This document shows, in pieces, positions 45,321 through 55,735 of a DNA stretch of 64,000 nt. Every line of letters begins with the position of its first letter. Within the stretch, counting starts at the first letter, position 1. Below the pieces are notes generated by a model. It had not been told where the DNA came from, did no database searches, and saw only the letters and a program-made list of their open reading frames with translations. The DNA is from Thinopyrum elongatum. Its lineage: Eukaryota > Streptophyta > Magnoliopsida > Poales > Poaceae. The stretch is from positions 52,419,439 to 52,483,438 of the forward strand of contig CM022302.1 in NCBI GenBank assembly GCA_011799875.1, given 5' to 3'. The position numbers and the translations under genes are program-made.

Positions 45321-45338
45321 TCCCCGGCAATGGCGCCA
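45321..45338 (-). other. Primer-binding site of the gag1 element, tRNA-Asp type
   Basis: The minus strand reads TGGCGCCATTGCCGGGGA, one base from the complement of the 3' end of plant tRNA-Asp. It lies 10 bases inside LTR-A (ends at 45349), so the right LTR-A is a 5' LTR and the element runs leftward. Confidence 0.85.
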
Positions 45339-45348
45339 GAAATCCTTT

Positions 45349-46936
45349 TGACGTCGCTAGACTGCTTCCGTAATTCCCCAAAGAGGAAGGGATGATGCAG
45401 CACAGCTACGGTAAGTATTTCCCTCAGATATGAAACCAAGGTTATCAATCCAGTAGGAGAACCAAGCAACACAATGTAAATGGTACCTATACACAAAGAA
45501 CAAATACTTGCAACCCGACGCGTAAGAGAGGTTGTCAATCCCTCTACGGTAAAAAAGATAGATAAAATTGTTGTAGATTGGATAAATAGATCTTGCAAAA
45601 ACACAAAATAAAATAAGTAAAGGAAAAGTGCAGCAAGGTATTTTTGGGTTTTTGGAAATATAGATCTGAAAACAATATGATAAAAGATAGACCCGGGGGC
45701 CGTAGATTTCACTAGTGGCTTCTCTCGAGAAAATAGCATACGGTGGGTAAACAAATTACTGTTGGGCAATTGATAGAAGAGCAAATAATTATGACGATAT
45801 CCAAGCAAATGATCATGTATATAGGCATCACGTCCAATATTAGTAGACCGAAACGATTCTACATCTACTACTATTACTCCACACATCGACCGCTATCCAG
45901 CATGCATCTAGTGTATTAAATTCATGGAGAAACTGAGTAATGCAATAAGAACGATGACATGATGTTGACAAGATCTATTCCTGCAGGAATAGACCCCATC
46001 TTTTTATCCTTAATAGCAATGATACATGCGTGCCTCGCTACCCCATCTGTCACGAGGTGAGCACACCGCAAGATCGAACCCATCACAAAGCACCACTTCT
46101 CACGGCAAGAAAAATCAATCTAGTCGGCCTAACTAAACCAAAGATTCGGAGAAGAAATACGAGGCTATAATAATCATGCATATAAGAGATCAAAGAAGAC
46201 TCAAATAATATTCATGGATAGATCTGATCATAAACTCACAATTCATCGGCTCCCAACAAACACACCGCAAAAAGTCATTACATCAAATAAATCTCCAAGA
46301 ACATCGAGGAGAACATTGTATTGAGAATCAAAAAGAGAGGAGAAGCCATCTAGCTACTGCCTATGGACTCGTAGGTCTATGGTGAACTACTCACGCATCA
46401 TCGAAGGAGCACCAATGAGGATGATGAACCCCTCCGAGACCGTGTTTCCCTCCGGCAAGGTGCCAGAATAGGGCTCTAGATTGGATCTCGTGGTTCTGGA
46501 ACTTGCGGCGGCTAGAATTATGTTTTGTCGGCTCTCCTAGGGTTTCTGGAAGTTCTGGGGATTTATAGAGCTGAGAGGCGGTGGAAAAGAGCTCCATGGG
46601 CCCCACGATCCACCAGGGCGCGCCTGGGCTCTCTGGCGCGCCCTGGTGTATCGTGGGCCCCACGGGCCTCCCCCCGGGCACTTCCTTGGTTCCCAAGTTG
46701 TCTTTTGGTCCAAAAAAAATCTCCAAAAAATTTCACTGCGTTTGGACTCCGTTTGATATGGATATTCTGCAAAGTAAAAAACAAGTAAAAAACAGCAACT
46801 GGCACTTGGTACTATGTCAATAGGTTAGTCCCGAAAAATGATATAAAGTTGCTATAAAATGAATATAAAATATCCAAGAATGATAATATAACAGCATGGA
46901 ACAATAAAAAATTATAGATACGTTGGAGGCGTCTCA
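45349..46936 (-). repeat. Type-A LTR, right (5') copy
   Basis: Reading leftward it starts TGAGACGCCTCCAACG at 46936 (a mutated TGATACGTCTCCAACG) and ends GCGACGTCA at 45349. The GC-rich stem-loop is at 46593-46664 (GGCGCGCC arms around GGGCTCTC). Length is 1,588 bp. Confidence 0.85.
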
Positions 46937-47300
46937 GGTGGCTAGAGTGACAGAAGCTTACGCCCGAGTAAGGGGGTTGTTGCGTACGGGATAAAGAGGA
47001 CTTTATACTTAATGCTATGGTTGGGTTTTGCCTTAATGATCTTTGGTAGTTGCGGATGCTTGCTAGAGTTCCAATCGTAAGTGCATATGATCCAAGTACA
47101 GAAAGTATGTTAGCTCATGCATCTCCCTCATATAAAATTGCAATAATTATTACCGGTCTAGTTATCAATTGCCTAGGAACAAAATCTTTCTCTTGTGATA
47201 CAAAAAGCTTTCTACTAAACTACTAAATTTATTATCTGCAATTTATTTCTTGTGTTACAAAAAGCTTTCTACTGAACTACCTGATGTTCATTTGTTGTGG
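46937..47300 (+). repeat. Type-C 3' LTR, second part
   Basis: After the repeated GGTGG the LTR continues with CTAGAGTGACAGAAGCTT, GGGGGTTGTTGCGTACGGGAT, GATGCTTGCTAGAGTTCC and two TTTCTTGTG(T)TACAAAAAGC copies. The LTR end cannot be fixed; it lies somewhere after about 47295. Confidence 0.65.
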
Positions 47301-47699
47301 GTACAATTTTATATTGTTATGAATGTGAAAAATAAATCAAATTTGGCAGTACTAAATACACGAGAAAAATATACAATTGCTTTATTTCCATGTTGTTTAG
47401 CATGCTTGGTTTGGTTAATTTTCTTTTCCATGCGTCTCGAGTTAATCCGTTGGATCTGCAATTTGTTTATTTTTCATTAACATATTATACTGATAGTATA
47501 TCAACTCTCACTTAACCTGATCAAAATTTGCCTTATATGTGTTACAGGGAAACAATGTGAGGGACTGGGGTTTACACATGCATGGTCCTTTGGCTAATAG
47601 CATATTATTGTGTAATTGCAGAAATCATTCTAATATTTAGGTTTTTCACAATTTAGTCTTGGACATGTAGATCCTGCTGTCAGAGGTTTAGACCCACTA

Positions 47700-48200
47700 T
47701 TTGACCCATTTTGCATATGGGGAAATGAGATGTTCATGAATATCATTAAATTCAATAAACTCAGAAAGATTGTTAGGATAAAGAAACTTGTGACGAATAA
47801 CAGTAAGATCTTTGTTTGCACAATGAAGAAGACATCTGTCAACTATAGGTTGGTACTAACTCTTCTACCTTGGTTTTTTTTCCTTGTGCCATTTCAAAAT
47901 TTAGAACAGATATTTTCGCATATCTTTGTTTTCGGTCCTTTCCAAAGCAGCTTACCGATGATTAGCTCTCAAACCACCTGCATGGTCTAGATGGGAGGAA
48001 GATATTCATTCAATACCCACGGTACAATATTGAAGTCTTCCTCGAGAGGTCGAAGGTTGGGCCGGCAATTATCCATAGCCACTGGCCTTAAGTTGCAAGG
48101 ACATTCAGCATCACTGAAGGCTCAATATTCGCCTTCCGCTCCTGCAGTTTCTCAGATGAGATTCATCTGTCTATTTACCGTGTATGATGCTACTTTCCAA
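47700..48200 (+). pseudogene. Possible B3-like DNA-binding protein fragment
   Basis: Frame pieces read KIFVCTMKKTSVNY (about 47807) and, in another frame, EVFLERSKVGPAIIHSHWP (about 48033), then a stop, then VARTFSITEGSIFAFR. The pattern of a Trp followed by a hydrophobic EG turn and an F/H-rich strand is like the end of a plant B3 domain. Frames change between pieces and stops intervene, so it is not functional. I am unsure of the family. It could also be an exon remnant of another grass-specific gene. Confidence 0.35.
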
Positions 48201-48479
48201 AGGTTTTTGATGTTGCATGTAAAACTTGGTACTGTTGTGTAATGACGTAGTTAGCTATATGTCTATATGGTGTAACTGAGTGCTGAAGCTATCTCTTGTA
48301 ATTCAATTATGAAATCCTGGTTGCCATAATACAGATATAAAATATATGGTGTGTTTTATAAGAAATGTCAATTTGATTACTAAACGGATCATCAATAATG
48401 GGCCAATTAGCCTGCTTATCGGCGTTTTCTATTGCAGACGGTTTCTCAGACAACACCATAGACGATGAACTCAAATAAC

Positions 48480-48872
48480 TCACATGGTTTCTAGAAAGTA
48501 GGTGTGTTGGATCAATGAACAATCACACACGACTTTCATCGGACAACTCTTTGCGTTAGGCCACCTTGCATAAACGTTTCCACATAAGAAATTGTGTGTG
48601 ATATACATATGAACGGAAACGTTTTTCTGAAATTCACTATGTGGGATGTACATACAAACGGAAACGATTTGGCCTGTATAATTGTCTCCGATGCCTCGCC
48701 CGATCGCACACAAGCTCATTTTGCCCCGTGTGTGTGACCGGAGGACCTATCGCGACGGTTTCTGGGTTGTGTAGGAAGGACCCCCTATCGCACACATAGG
48801 CAAGACGACGCTTTAAAACTCTGTCGCAGAAAGGGGGTAAAACCGTTTGTATAGCACCTCCCTGCACCAGTG
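48480..48872. mobile_element. CACTA-like subterminal region, relic
   Basis: The minus strand starts CACTGGTGCAGGGAGGTGC at 48872, a CACTA-type end. Repeated short motifs in both orientations follow (ACGGAAACG at 48612 and 48659, ATCGCACACA at 48703 and 48788). No second terminus was found, and the left limit is a guess. Confidence 0.45.
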
Positions 48873-48879
48873 TCTGAGT

Positions 48880-49323
48880 CACCCGTTGGCGGTACCGCCA
48901 TCGGGTGGCGGAGGTGCCGGCAAGGAGTGCGACGACGAGCTGGACGAGCCGGTGTTCGGTGAGACCGATGACGAGGAGGACACCCCCGAGGTCGCGCCCG
49001 CCGCGATGACCACGAAGACGACACGTCCATGGGCGCCACCAGCAGCGTGGAAGGGTAGTGCACGGTAGGTCGCCGCCGTTTGAGTCCCAGGAAGGCCACC
49101 GCTCTTCCCCTCCTGTTGAAGCCAAACTTAGTAGGCTGAACATCGTCGGCCAATTAGCTGCTTGACGGCAATGGGGAAGCGGACGGCTTCGCTTCCCGTG
49201 CCTCCCGAGGAGAAGGTTACGGAGGTAGAGTTGGAGAGCACCGAGGCAGAGCTGGAAAAGGTGAAGCTTCAGTTCTCTTGGTTCATGGTCGGACACGAGG
49301 AACGGGCATCGGTGACCATTTAG
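48880..49323 (+). pseudogene. Gene-like GC-rich fragment with a 50-codon open end (49171-49323)
   Basis: The plus strand codes an acidic stretch (CDDELDEPVFGETDDEEDTP near 48930). Later, from an ATG at 49171, it reads MGKRTASLPVPPEEKVTEVE, then a short acidic helix ending at TAG (49321-49323). The two parts are in different contexts and interrupted. Sequence after 49323 looks like a 3' untranslated region. I do not recognise the protein. Confidence 0.35.
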
Positions 49324-50306
49324 ATTAGGTAATTATACCTAGCCGGACGAGCTCCGTTTATAGTTGATGTAAAAATGTAATGAAATCCATCATGTTTATA
49401 TCAAAAATTCGGCCGTGTTTGATCGAATTTCGTCCAGTTGGTTCGAGTTGTTGTCAAAATATATGCGGCTAGCATTGGATGACTGCCTCCCGTATCCATG
49501 TCGGCGGACGGATGCGGGAGCAAATTTGTGGGTCGACGTTGGAGATGCCCTTATGCCAGTTTTTTCGTTGAACCTGATACTAAAAAAATATACTCTACAC
49601 CATGAACATAATTAGTGAATTAGACATGCAGTTAGTTCCAGCAGGTTTGTCTTGAATTTTCCTGTGCGGGTGATGGATGGCAGTTGGACTGCAAAATGCC
49701 ACGACTTTGACTCTTGCCTAGCCCAATAAGTCGCATCGAACAAGATAATGCTGACGTGTCATGACAGCATGGACCTTACTTGCATACCACTCTGAAATTT
49801 CCGTATGTGACTGATTGCCATACGCGAGTGCACCTGCAATAATAGGGAGCGTGTGACTTATTAGTGATTGCCAACTACGTGCAGGCAATGCGCCTCGCTG
49901 CAGCTTAAAAATTCTTGCAACGATAAGTAGATAATACGAATTGGGGGATGGCCGAGATAGGATCGGTTGTGTCGCGCTTGAATCATGTCGCCTCTGATAG
50001 CTGAAATCAAGACTGCAATGAAAAAAATAAAATTGTATCTAACTTGCTTAAACTTCTTGTCATGCTCTGTTTGTATAGAAAGCAAATCATATATATGCTG
50101 CTCTGCTCTGAGATTATTGCAAAAACATATGATCTTTTATGTTAAAGGTAAATGCATGTATGGAGGTGCTACTATCGCAAGACGAAGCCTTTTCCAGTTT
50201 CAGTGGTGTCTTCTCAGTTCAGTGGAGACCAGATCACTGATATCCATCTTTTTTTTTCTCCTTTCGGGGAGTCTGTTCTTACCCTTTTTTCGCTCACTAG
50301 CATCAA
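49324..50306. other. No recognisable gene
   Basis: Only short frames without domains. 49330-49560 resembles a 3' UTR and flank. 49985-50311 has a 108-codon frame rich in Ser, Leu and Phe but no recognisable motif. Confidence 0.4.
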
Positions 50307-50680
50307 TCTAATATGAATCCTCAACCTGTATTTAAATACTATACTGAAGCCATCCTAGATAATCAAGTTCGCTTGATGCAGACATTCTGAGGACATTGCT
50401 CTGCACTATAGTCTTCTCAAATTGCCTACTTGAGTCTTTTTAATTACATGGTGGTTGTTATTCTTTACTGCTGAATCAAGGGAAAACATATTTACGTACA
50501 CAGCAGCATGTATTCACATGAATTTTGTTTTATACAGTTTAGAAATATAACTTGTATGATTCAGATTTTTTTTAAATATGCACACAAATAAAGGAATCAT
50601 TGCTCGTATAATAACTGTAAGATATGTTCTGAAGATGCTCATCTTCGATTGTAGGAAAACCTAAAGGGGGTGATTAAGAA
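50307..50680 (+). repeat. Segmental duplication, copy 2, left part
   Basis: Matches 11343-11720 (ATGAATCCTCAACCTG, GGTGGTTGTTATTCTTTACTGC, CTCGTATAATAACTGTAAGATAT). It ends at AAGAA (50676-50680), the target of the inserted LTR element; the rest is at 55425-55735. Confidence 0.85.
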
Positions 50681-51592
50681 TGTTAGAGTTGTGTCGAATA
50701 TTATTATATAAGGTAGCTTACAATTGAAATTATAGTTGTATTGTGTTTAGATAGGATATAGAGTCGTGTCCAAGTAGGGCACTTGTATCCTAAGCCTCTC
50801 ATATATAGCGGAGATAGACACACGATGTAACCTATGCCAGCATAATAGCACAGACACGCAGGGAGAGCCGGCGGCGTGTGCCGGCGCCCGGGCGGCCGAG
50901 GTGCGGTATTGTAGCTGTGTCATGGGGAGGAGCGCCCGTAGTCAAGCCCCGGGGACGTAGCCATGATGGTGAACCTCGTTAACAAATCAGGCGTCGTGCT
51001 TGTGTGATTGTTTGGTCCTCGATAACTCGACGGTGCGCCTTAGACTTATTCTAACAAGTGATATGATGAGCAAGGTTCGAAGAGGCCGTGAAAGTTGATC
51101 TAGAGAAGCTGCGGCAGAGATCGGAAGTTGATCGGCGTGTGGCTGAGAGATCGAAAGTTGCGGCCACGGTGGATAGCAACTGGTTTGATCGGATCGGCGA
51201 CATGATCAAGCGATCTGCGTCAGCGTGGAACTCGGTAGGATTTCGATCGGACTGGAACGGCGTCTTCGTGAGCGATGGATCGATCGTGGCAAAGATGGAA
51301 CGTGCAGCAGCCGAGTACTCGGCGAGATCGTATCGAGCGAGCAGCAGCGTGCAGATGACTAGGGCAGGCGGCCCAATCCGAGGCGCAAGGCCCAGCGGTG
51401 CCAGGCAGGCCCAAGGCCGTGGTGTGCCACGTTCCAGGACGTGAACGTTGGTCAATCCTATTTAGCGCTGCAGGCGCCGGTTACTACTGTTTCTGCAAAC
51501 CGGCGCCTGCAGCAGCGTTAACTGGGCTCGGCCCATTATCTTTCGTTCGCAACCAGGGTTTTCTTCTTTGCTGCAAAAAAGGTGGTCGCATG

Positions 51593-51646
51593 GGATCGAA
51601 CTCGCGATCTCCACATTCGAGAGGATGCGCGACAACCACCAGGCCA
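51593..51646 (-). ncRNA. tRNA-like Pol III promoter module, left
   Basis: On the minus strand an A-box-like TGGCCTGGTGG (51646-51636) and a B-box-like GAGTTCGATCC (51603-51593) are 32 bases apart, which is tRNA-like spacing. The stretch does not fold into a complete tRNA by eye, so it is a SINE-head or tRNA-derived relic and not a tRNA gene. Confidence 0.45.
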
Positions 51647-52306
51647 TTAACCCACTTGTGCATTGATATTTTGTTTTTTTCTTTTATTTGTTCGTCAGTT
51701 CGTTTTGTTCCTTTTCCTTTTTCTTTACTTCTTTTCATTTTTCTTTTTTTCTTAAATGCGTGGTTTTTTATTATGTGAACTTATTTTCAAAACCGATAAA
51801 CTTTTTCGAATTCGATGAACTTTTTTCAAAACAATGAACTTGTTTTCAAATTCGATGAACCATTTTGAAATTCGATGAACTTTTTCAAATTTGATGAACT
51901 TTTTTTTTATTTTTATGAACTTTTTTTCAATTTCTAAGAAGATGTTCAAATCAACGAACTTTTTTTGCAATTTTGATGAACTTTTTTCTAAGTCGACCAA
52001 CTTTTTTCAAAATCAGTGAACTATTTTTTCAAGTTTGATGAACTTTTTGTTAAAAATCAGTGAAAGTTTTTCAAAGTTGTGAACTTTTTCCGATATCGAT
52101 GAACTTTTTTTTTTGAAAATCAATGAAATTTTTTCAGTTTTGTTAATTTTTCTTCCAAATGAAGAACTTTTTTCTAAATCACGATTTTTTTCCCAAATAA
52201 TTCAAAAAAATTAAGTGGTACAATAGATGAATGGTTATGTGCAATAAAATAGCGCTGCGACATTGTTATTAAGGAGTGGCCGCTGTTACTTGTAACAAAT
52301 GCCAAG

Positions 52307-52361
52307 TAGCTCGAGTGGCTGGTTGCACTTGTATGTGAGCTCAATGTCGCGAGTTCGAAAC
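52307..52361 (+). ncRNA. tRNA-like Pol III promoter module, right
   Basis: A-box-like TAGCTCGAGTGG (52307-52318) and B-box-like GAGTTCGAAAC (52351-52361) are 32 bases apart on the plus strand. It is in the opposite orientation to the left module and resembles it only in the box motifs. T runs after 52374 could act as a Pol III stop. Confidence 0.45.
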
Positions 52362-52659
52362 CTGTAGGGAGCAGTATTTTTTGCTTTTCGCGTTCGCTGC
52401 TCTGCTGGCTTCGTGGGCCGGCCCACTCGCGTCGTCTTCGAGCGCCACGACGCGAACGGGCGCCTGCAGCGCCGTACAGGAGCTCCCGTGAACGTTGGCA
52501 TAGCAGCTGGGTGCTGGCAGCAGCCGAGGCGCACGGGCGAAGGCCCATGTCCGGGTGGAACGCAGCTGGAGCCTGGAGCGCTAGCGAGGCACAGGTCTAG
52601 GTGAGCTACTATGCACCCCTAAAAAAGGTGAGCTACTGTGCGTGAGATATGCATGCGTG

Positions 52660-53319
52660 CAGGGCTGGATGAAAAGCTCGAAGCTCGCGAGCATAATGAG
52701 TGCTCGATAGTTTGGCTCATTTCGGCTGGTGCTCGTTATTTAGTGAACCACGCCGAACAGTGTTTTTTGCTTGTTAGGCTTAACGAGCGAGCGAACAAGT
52801 TTCACGAGCTAACTCGTTTAGCTCGCTAATTTTTAAAAGTTTGACATGAGACCCCTAGTTCAAATCAGCCCACTAACAAAAGAATTGCTAGTTAGCGCAG
52901 CCTAGGGCTTAGCACCCCAGCCCACTTCAGCACTTCTCCTAGACCTAGGAGCTAGCCGCCAGGAGACCCTAGAGTCAACCAGGAGCCTGCCGTAGGGAAC
53001 CATACGTCCTTGTTTAATTTATGCCGTTGTGAATTTTTTATGGGATCATGGGATTCTTCTGTGTTGTTTATTACCTTAACGTCCTTGTTTAATTTACTCT
53101 ATTGTGAATTTTTATGAGATCATATGGAATTCTTCTGTGTTGTGTAATACCTTAACGAGTGCTCGTGAACACTCGCGAGCATAACGAGTCCGTAACGAAC
53201 CGAGCTGAACAAAGGTTTTAGCTTGTTAATATTAGCGAGCTTAATGATAACGAGCTTAACGATAATGAGCTTAATGATAATGAGCCGAACGAGCTGAGCA
53301 GCTCGTTAATCCAGCCCTA
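52660..53319. mobile_element. Non-autonomous hAT element, 660 bp
   Basis: Perfect 8-bp target duplication CATGCGTG (52652-52659 and 53320-53327). Ends are CAGGGCTGGAT and, inverted, TAGGGCTGGAT, the CAGGG-type hAT terminus. Subterminal sequence is rich in GAGCTCG and CGAGCATAACGAG motifs in both orientations. The centre contains a 75-bp tandem duplication. It sits inside the LTR element at 50681-55419. Confidence 0.85.
53005..53154. repeat. 75-bp tandem duplication inside the hAT element
   Basis: CGTCCTTGTTTAATTTA starts at 53005 and at 53080. Each unit continues with TTGTGAATTTTTATG(A/G)GATCAT and ATTCTTCTGTGTTGT and ends with TACCTTAA. Small differences show it is not very recent. Confidence 0.8.
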
Positions 53320-55424
53320 CATGCGTGGGTGTGGCTGATGCTGGAAGTGCAAAGGCGTGTGAGATTTGTTAAGGAAAAAAAACCGGTTCTGGAAGGTATT
53401 GCAGTGTGATGGAACATGGAATGTGGTGGTTACTAGCATGTTGATCTCGTGCGTGGAAAATATAGAACAAGAAAATTAGTTAGGAAGTCACTAGGTGCTA
53501 CAGGTGTGGATGAAATTGTTTGAGTTGGTTGCACACGTACACAAGAGACTACAGGGACTACTTTTGGGTTCTTTGCTTCCTACCCTAAGGAGATGGCGGC
53601 ATGGCAGTATTGGTGTTGTTCGACTAGCAGTTAAATGGGAACCGAGGATAGCGACGTGCGTATAAGGCTTGGAGGAGTCTGGAGTGCGTCGTGACAGGGA
53701 TCATGCATAGATAGGGCATCAAGGCAATGCACAGACGTGCGAGGCGGACACGACGGAGGGTGGAGCATGACTGCAGTCGGATAATTTCAGCTGGGTCGGA
53801 CTGGATAGTCTGATGGATCGACGGGATGTCAGTCAAAGTATAAGACGGCGGTGATTTCAGCGACGACGACACAGGAGTGTGATGCTGATGGTGACCGGCT
53901 TCTAGGGCGTGGAAACACGTGGTGCAGGCCTGAGGGCTTGTGCGGCTTCGACAGACTATGACGCGGGGTTGATTTAAGATGGTGCACACATGAGAGAGCT
54001 TGAAGTCGACAAGGCGCGTGGTAGCAAGGCACAACTACATGGAGTTATGTTGAAGGCGGAGCTGGAGTCTGGCGGAAGACTTCACTCTGAGCTGATGGAG
54101 GGGCTACGGCGTAAGTTAACGGAGAGTCGAAGCCTATTTCAGCGGGATAGCGAGAGACACGTGGTTTCAGACTGGTTACAAGTGGTTTGTTGGAGATGTG
54201 ATACTCGGCATGGGTCGGTGATGATCGGTGGTTCTCTGTAGTGGGGGTTGAGTGGTGTGGGTTCGCGACCTTGGGAAACTCGACCAGGACATTAGAGGCT
54301 CGACACGGTGATAGCGACGAGGCGTGTGGTAAGCACGGGACACAGCGACAGACCAATGCACTAATTGTGAGACATGTGGTCAGACAAAGTGTGCAGGGGT
54401 GTTGAAGCAATGTTGACGAGTACCAGATTCAAGTTGGTAACTGGGTCTATCGGTGCTAATTAATGGACAGGAGTTGACCATGGAGAATTTGCGAAAGTGG
54501 CGGAAAGTCTGAAATTGTCAAAAGTTGAGAGAGTACATGGCCGTATATTCTGTGGTGTTCAGTACACATGGTAAAGTGCAGATGGCAAGACAGAAGGAGG
54601 CGTAGTGCTATAGCAGTGGGACATGTCAGTGACTATCCGGGAGAAAAGGATGAGACAACTGCGAATTTGACTCAGGGTAACACAGGGGGACAGTGAAGTT
54701 TCTTCAAGTTTCAGACAGGCAGTCAAGGAGAGCGATAACGTTGAGTTCGGGTAACTCTTATATGTGACGTCCAATATGTGAGTTTTTCACTTTCACGCAG
54801 ACAGTGATCGGTGTGTGATGTCATTGGACGGAAGATGGGAGCACAAGGTAGAGTAACGAGGAACTTAATTTTGCTCGAGTGTTGACTGTGAAGAAGACGA
54901 GAAGGGACTACAGTTGCAGGTGAAGTCACATGGAGTCTGGGAGTAGCAGCGGTGCTCATCGCGTATCTCAAGTCCAATGTACATGGAGGTTCGACGCATG
55001 GATGAATCCAAGGTGGTGAAGAATATTCGCCAAGGTGGAGTTTGTTAGAGTTGTGTCGAATATTATTATACAAGGTAGGTTACAGTTGGACTTGTAGTTG
55101 TATTGTGTTTAGATAGGATATGGAGTCGTGTCCAAGTAGGACACTTGTATCCTAGGCCTCTCATATATAGCGGGGGTAGACAGACGATGTAACTTATGCC
55201 AGCATAATAGCTCAGGCACGCATGGGGAGCCGGCGGCGTGTGCCGGCGCCCGGGCGGCCGGTGTGCGGTATTGTAGTGGTGTCATGGGGAGGAGCGCCCG
55301 TAGTCAAGCCCCGGGGACGTAGCCATGATGGTGAACCTCGTTAACAAATCTCGGTGTCGTGCTTGTGTGATTGCTTGGTCCTCGATAGATCCACGGTGCG
55401 CCTTAGACTTATTCTAACAAAGAA

Positions 55425-55735
55425 AACAAGAGATATATACATTGTGCATGTGGAACCAGAAGTAGTTGTACGTAGAAATTGGCTATAACTCACACCTTGC
55501 GTTGCTCTGAATTTTCTATTTACTCTTCCATTAGAGGTCAAGAATTCCCTGACTGTGTCATGATTCTATAAATTTTGTTCTTTGATTATCAAATTAGATG
55601 GACTGCTATGTGAGCAGCCAGTTGCTAGCGCTATTCTAATTGATATGGTTACATGCTTCTATTACCTTCCATACAAACAAAAAATGAAAGGTGTTTACTC
55701 TAGAAATGTTTTCCCTTGTAACCATCAGTATTGTT
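55425..55735 (+). repeat. Segmental duplication, copy 2, right part
   Basis: Matches 11725-11755 and 12295-12555 without the hAT-like insertion, for example CCTTGCGTTGCTCT, GAATTCCCTGACTGTGTCA-type sequence and ATGAAAGGTGTTTACTC. It ends near 55735, about 620 bp from the end of the F-box gene. Confidence 0.85.

Larger units (their letters stand above)
21666..46936 (-). mobile_element. 25.3-kb gypsy composite: LTR-A, gag1, LTR-B, gag2, 3' region, LTR-A
   Basis: GGTGG target duplications (21661-21665 and 46937-46941) flank the outermost type-A LTRs, so it entered LTR-C as one unit or ended as one by recombination. On the minus strand the order is LTR-A (46936-45349), primer site, gag1 (45258-43057), spacer, LTR-B (42376-31054, split by a chromovirus), primer site, gag2 (30975-28189), small ORF (27397-27116), long noncoding region, LTR-A (23239-21670). 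Four extra bases GTCA lie between the left GGTGG and the expected LTR end. There is no pol gene apart from that in the nested chromovirus, so these are non-autonomous elements. Confidence 0.75.
51452..52487. mobile_element. MULE-like non-autonomous element with inverted tRNA-like modules
   Basis: The 11-bp sequence GTGAACGTTGG flanks it (51441-51451 and 52488-52498), as expected for a Mutator-type target duplication. Both ends carry GCGCTGCAGGCGCC in inverted orientation (51465-51478 and 52459-52472). Inside are two tRNA-like Pol III promoter modules facing outward, and between them an AT-rich block repeating GATGAACTTTTTTCAAA-like units (51775-52200). A perfect 16-bp hairpin (51467-51482 with 51498-51513) duplicates the left end. 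No transposase. Confidence 0.55.
50681..55419 (+). mobile_element. Non-autonomous LTR retrotransposon (377-bp LTRs, no gag-pol)
   Basis: LTRs are at 50681-51056 and 55043-55419, both starting TGTTAGAGTTGTGTCG and ending ACTTATTCTAACA. The target duplication AAGAA is perfect (50676-50680 and 55420-55424). Just inside the left LTR, TGATATGATGAGCAAGG is a mutated TGGTATCAGAGCAAGG primer site, and GGTGGAGTT precedes the right LTR. I see no Gag, protease, RT or integrase in 4 kb of internal sequence, part of which consists of two later insertions. The LTR ends and primer fit copia. The LTRs differ at about 8% by eye over 200 bp. Confidence 0.85.

Noticed and set aside
51593..52361. tRNA genes
   Set aside because: A- and B-box-like motifs are present, but no cloverleaf with acceptor stem and anticodon arm can be drawn by eye.
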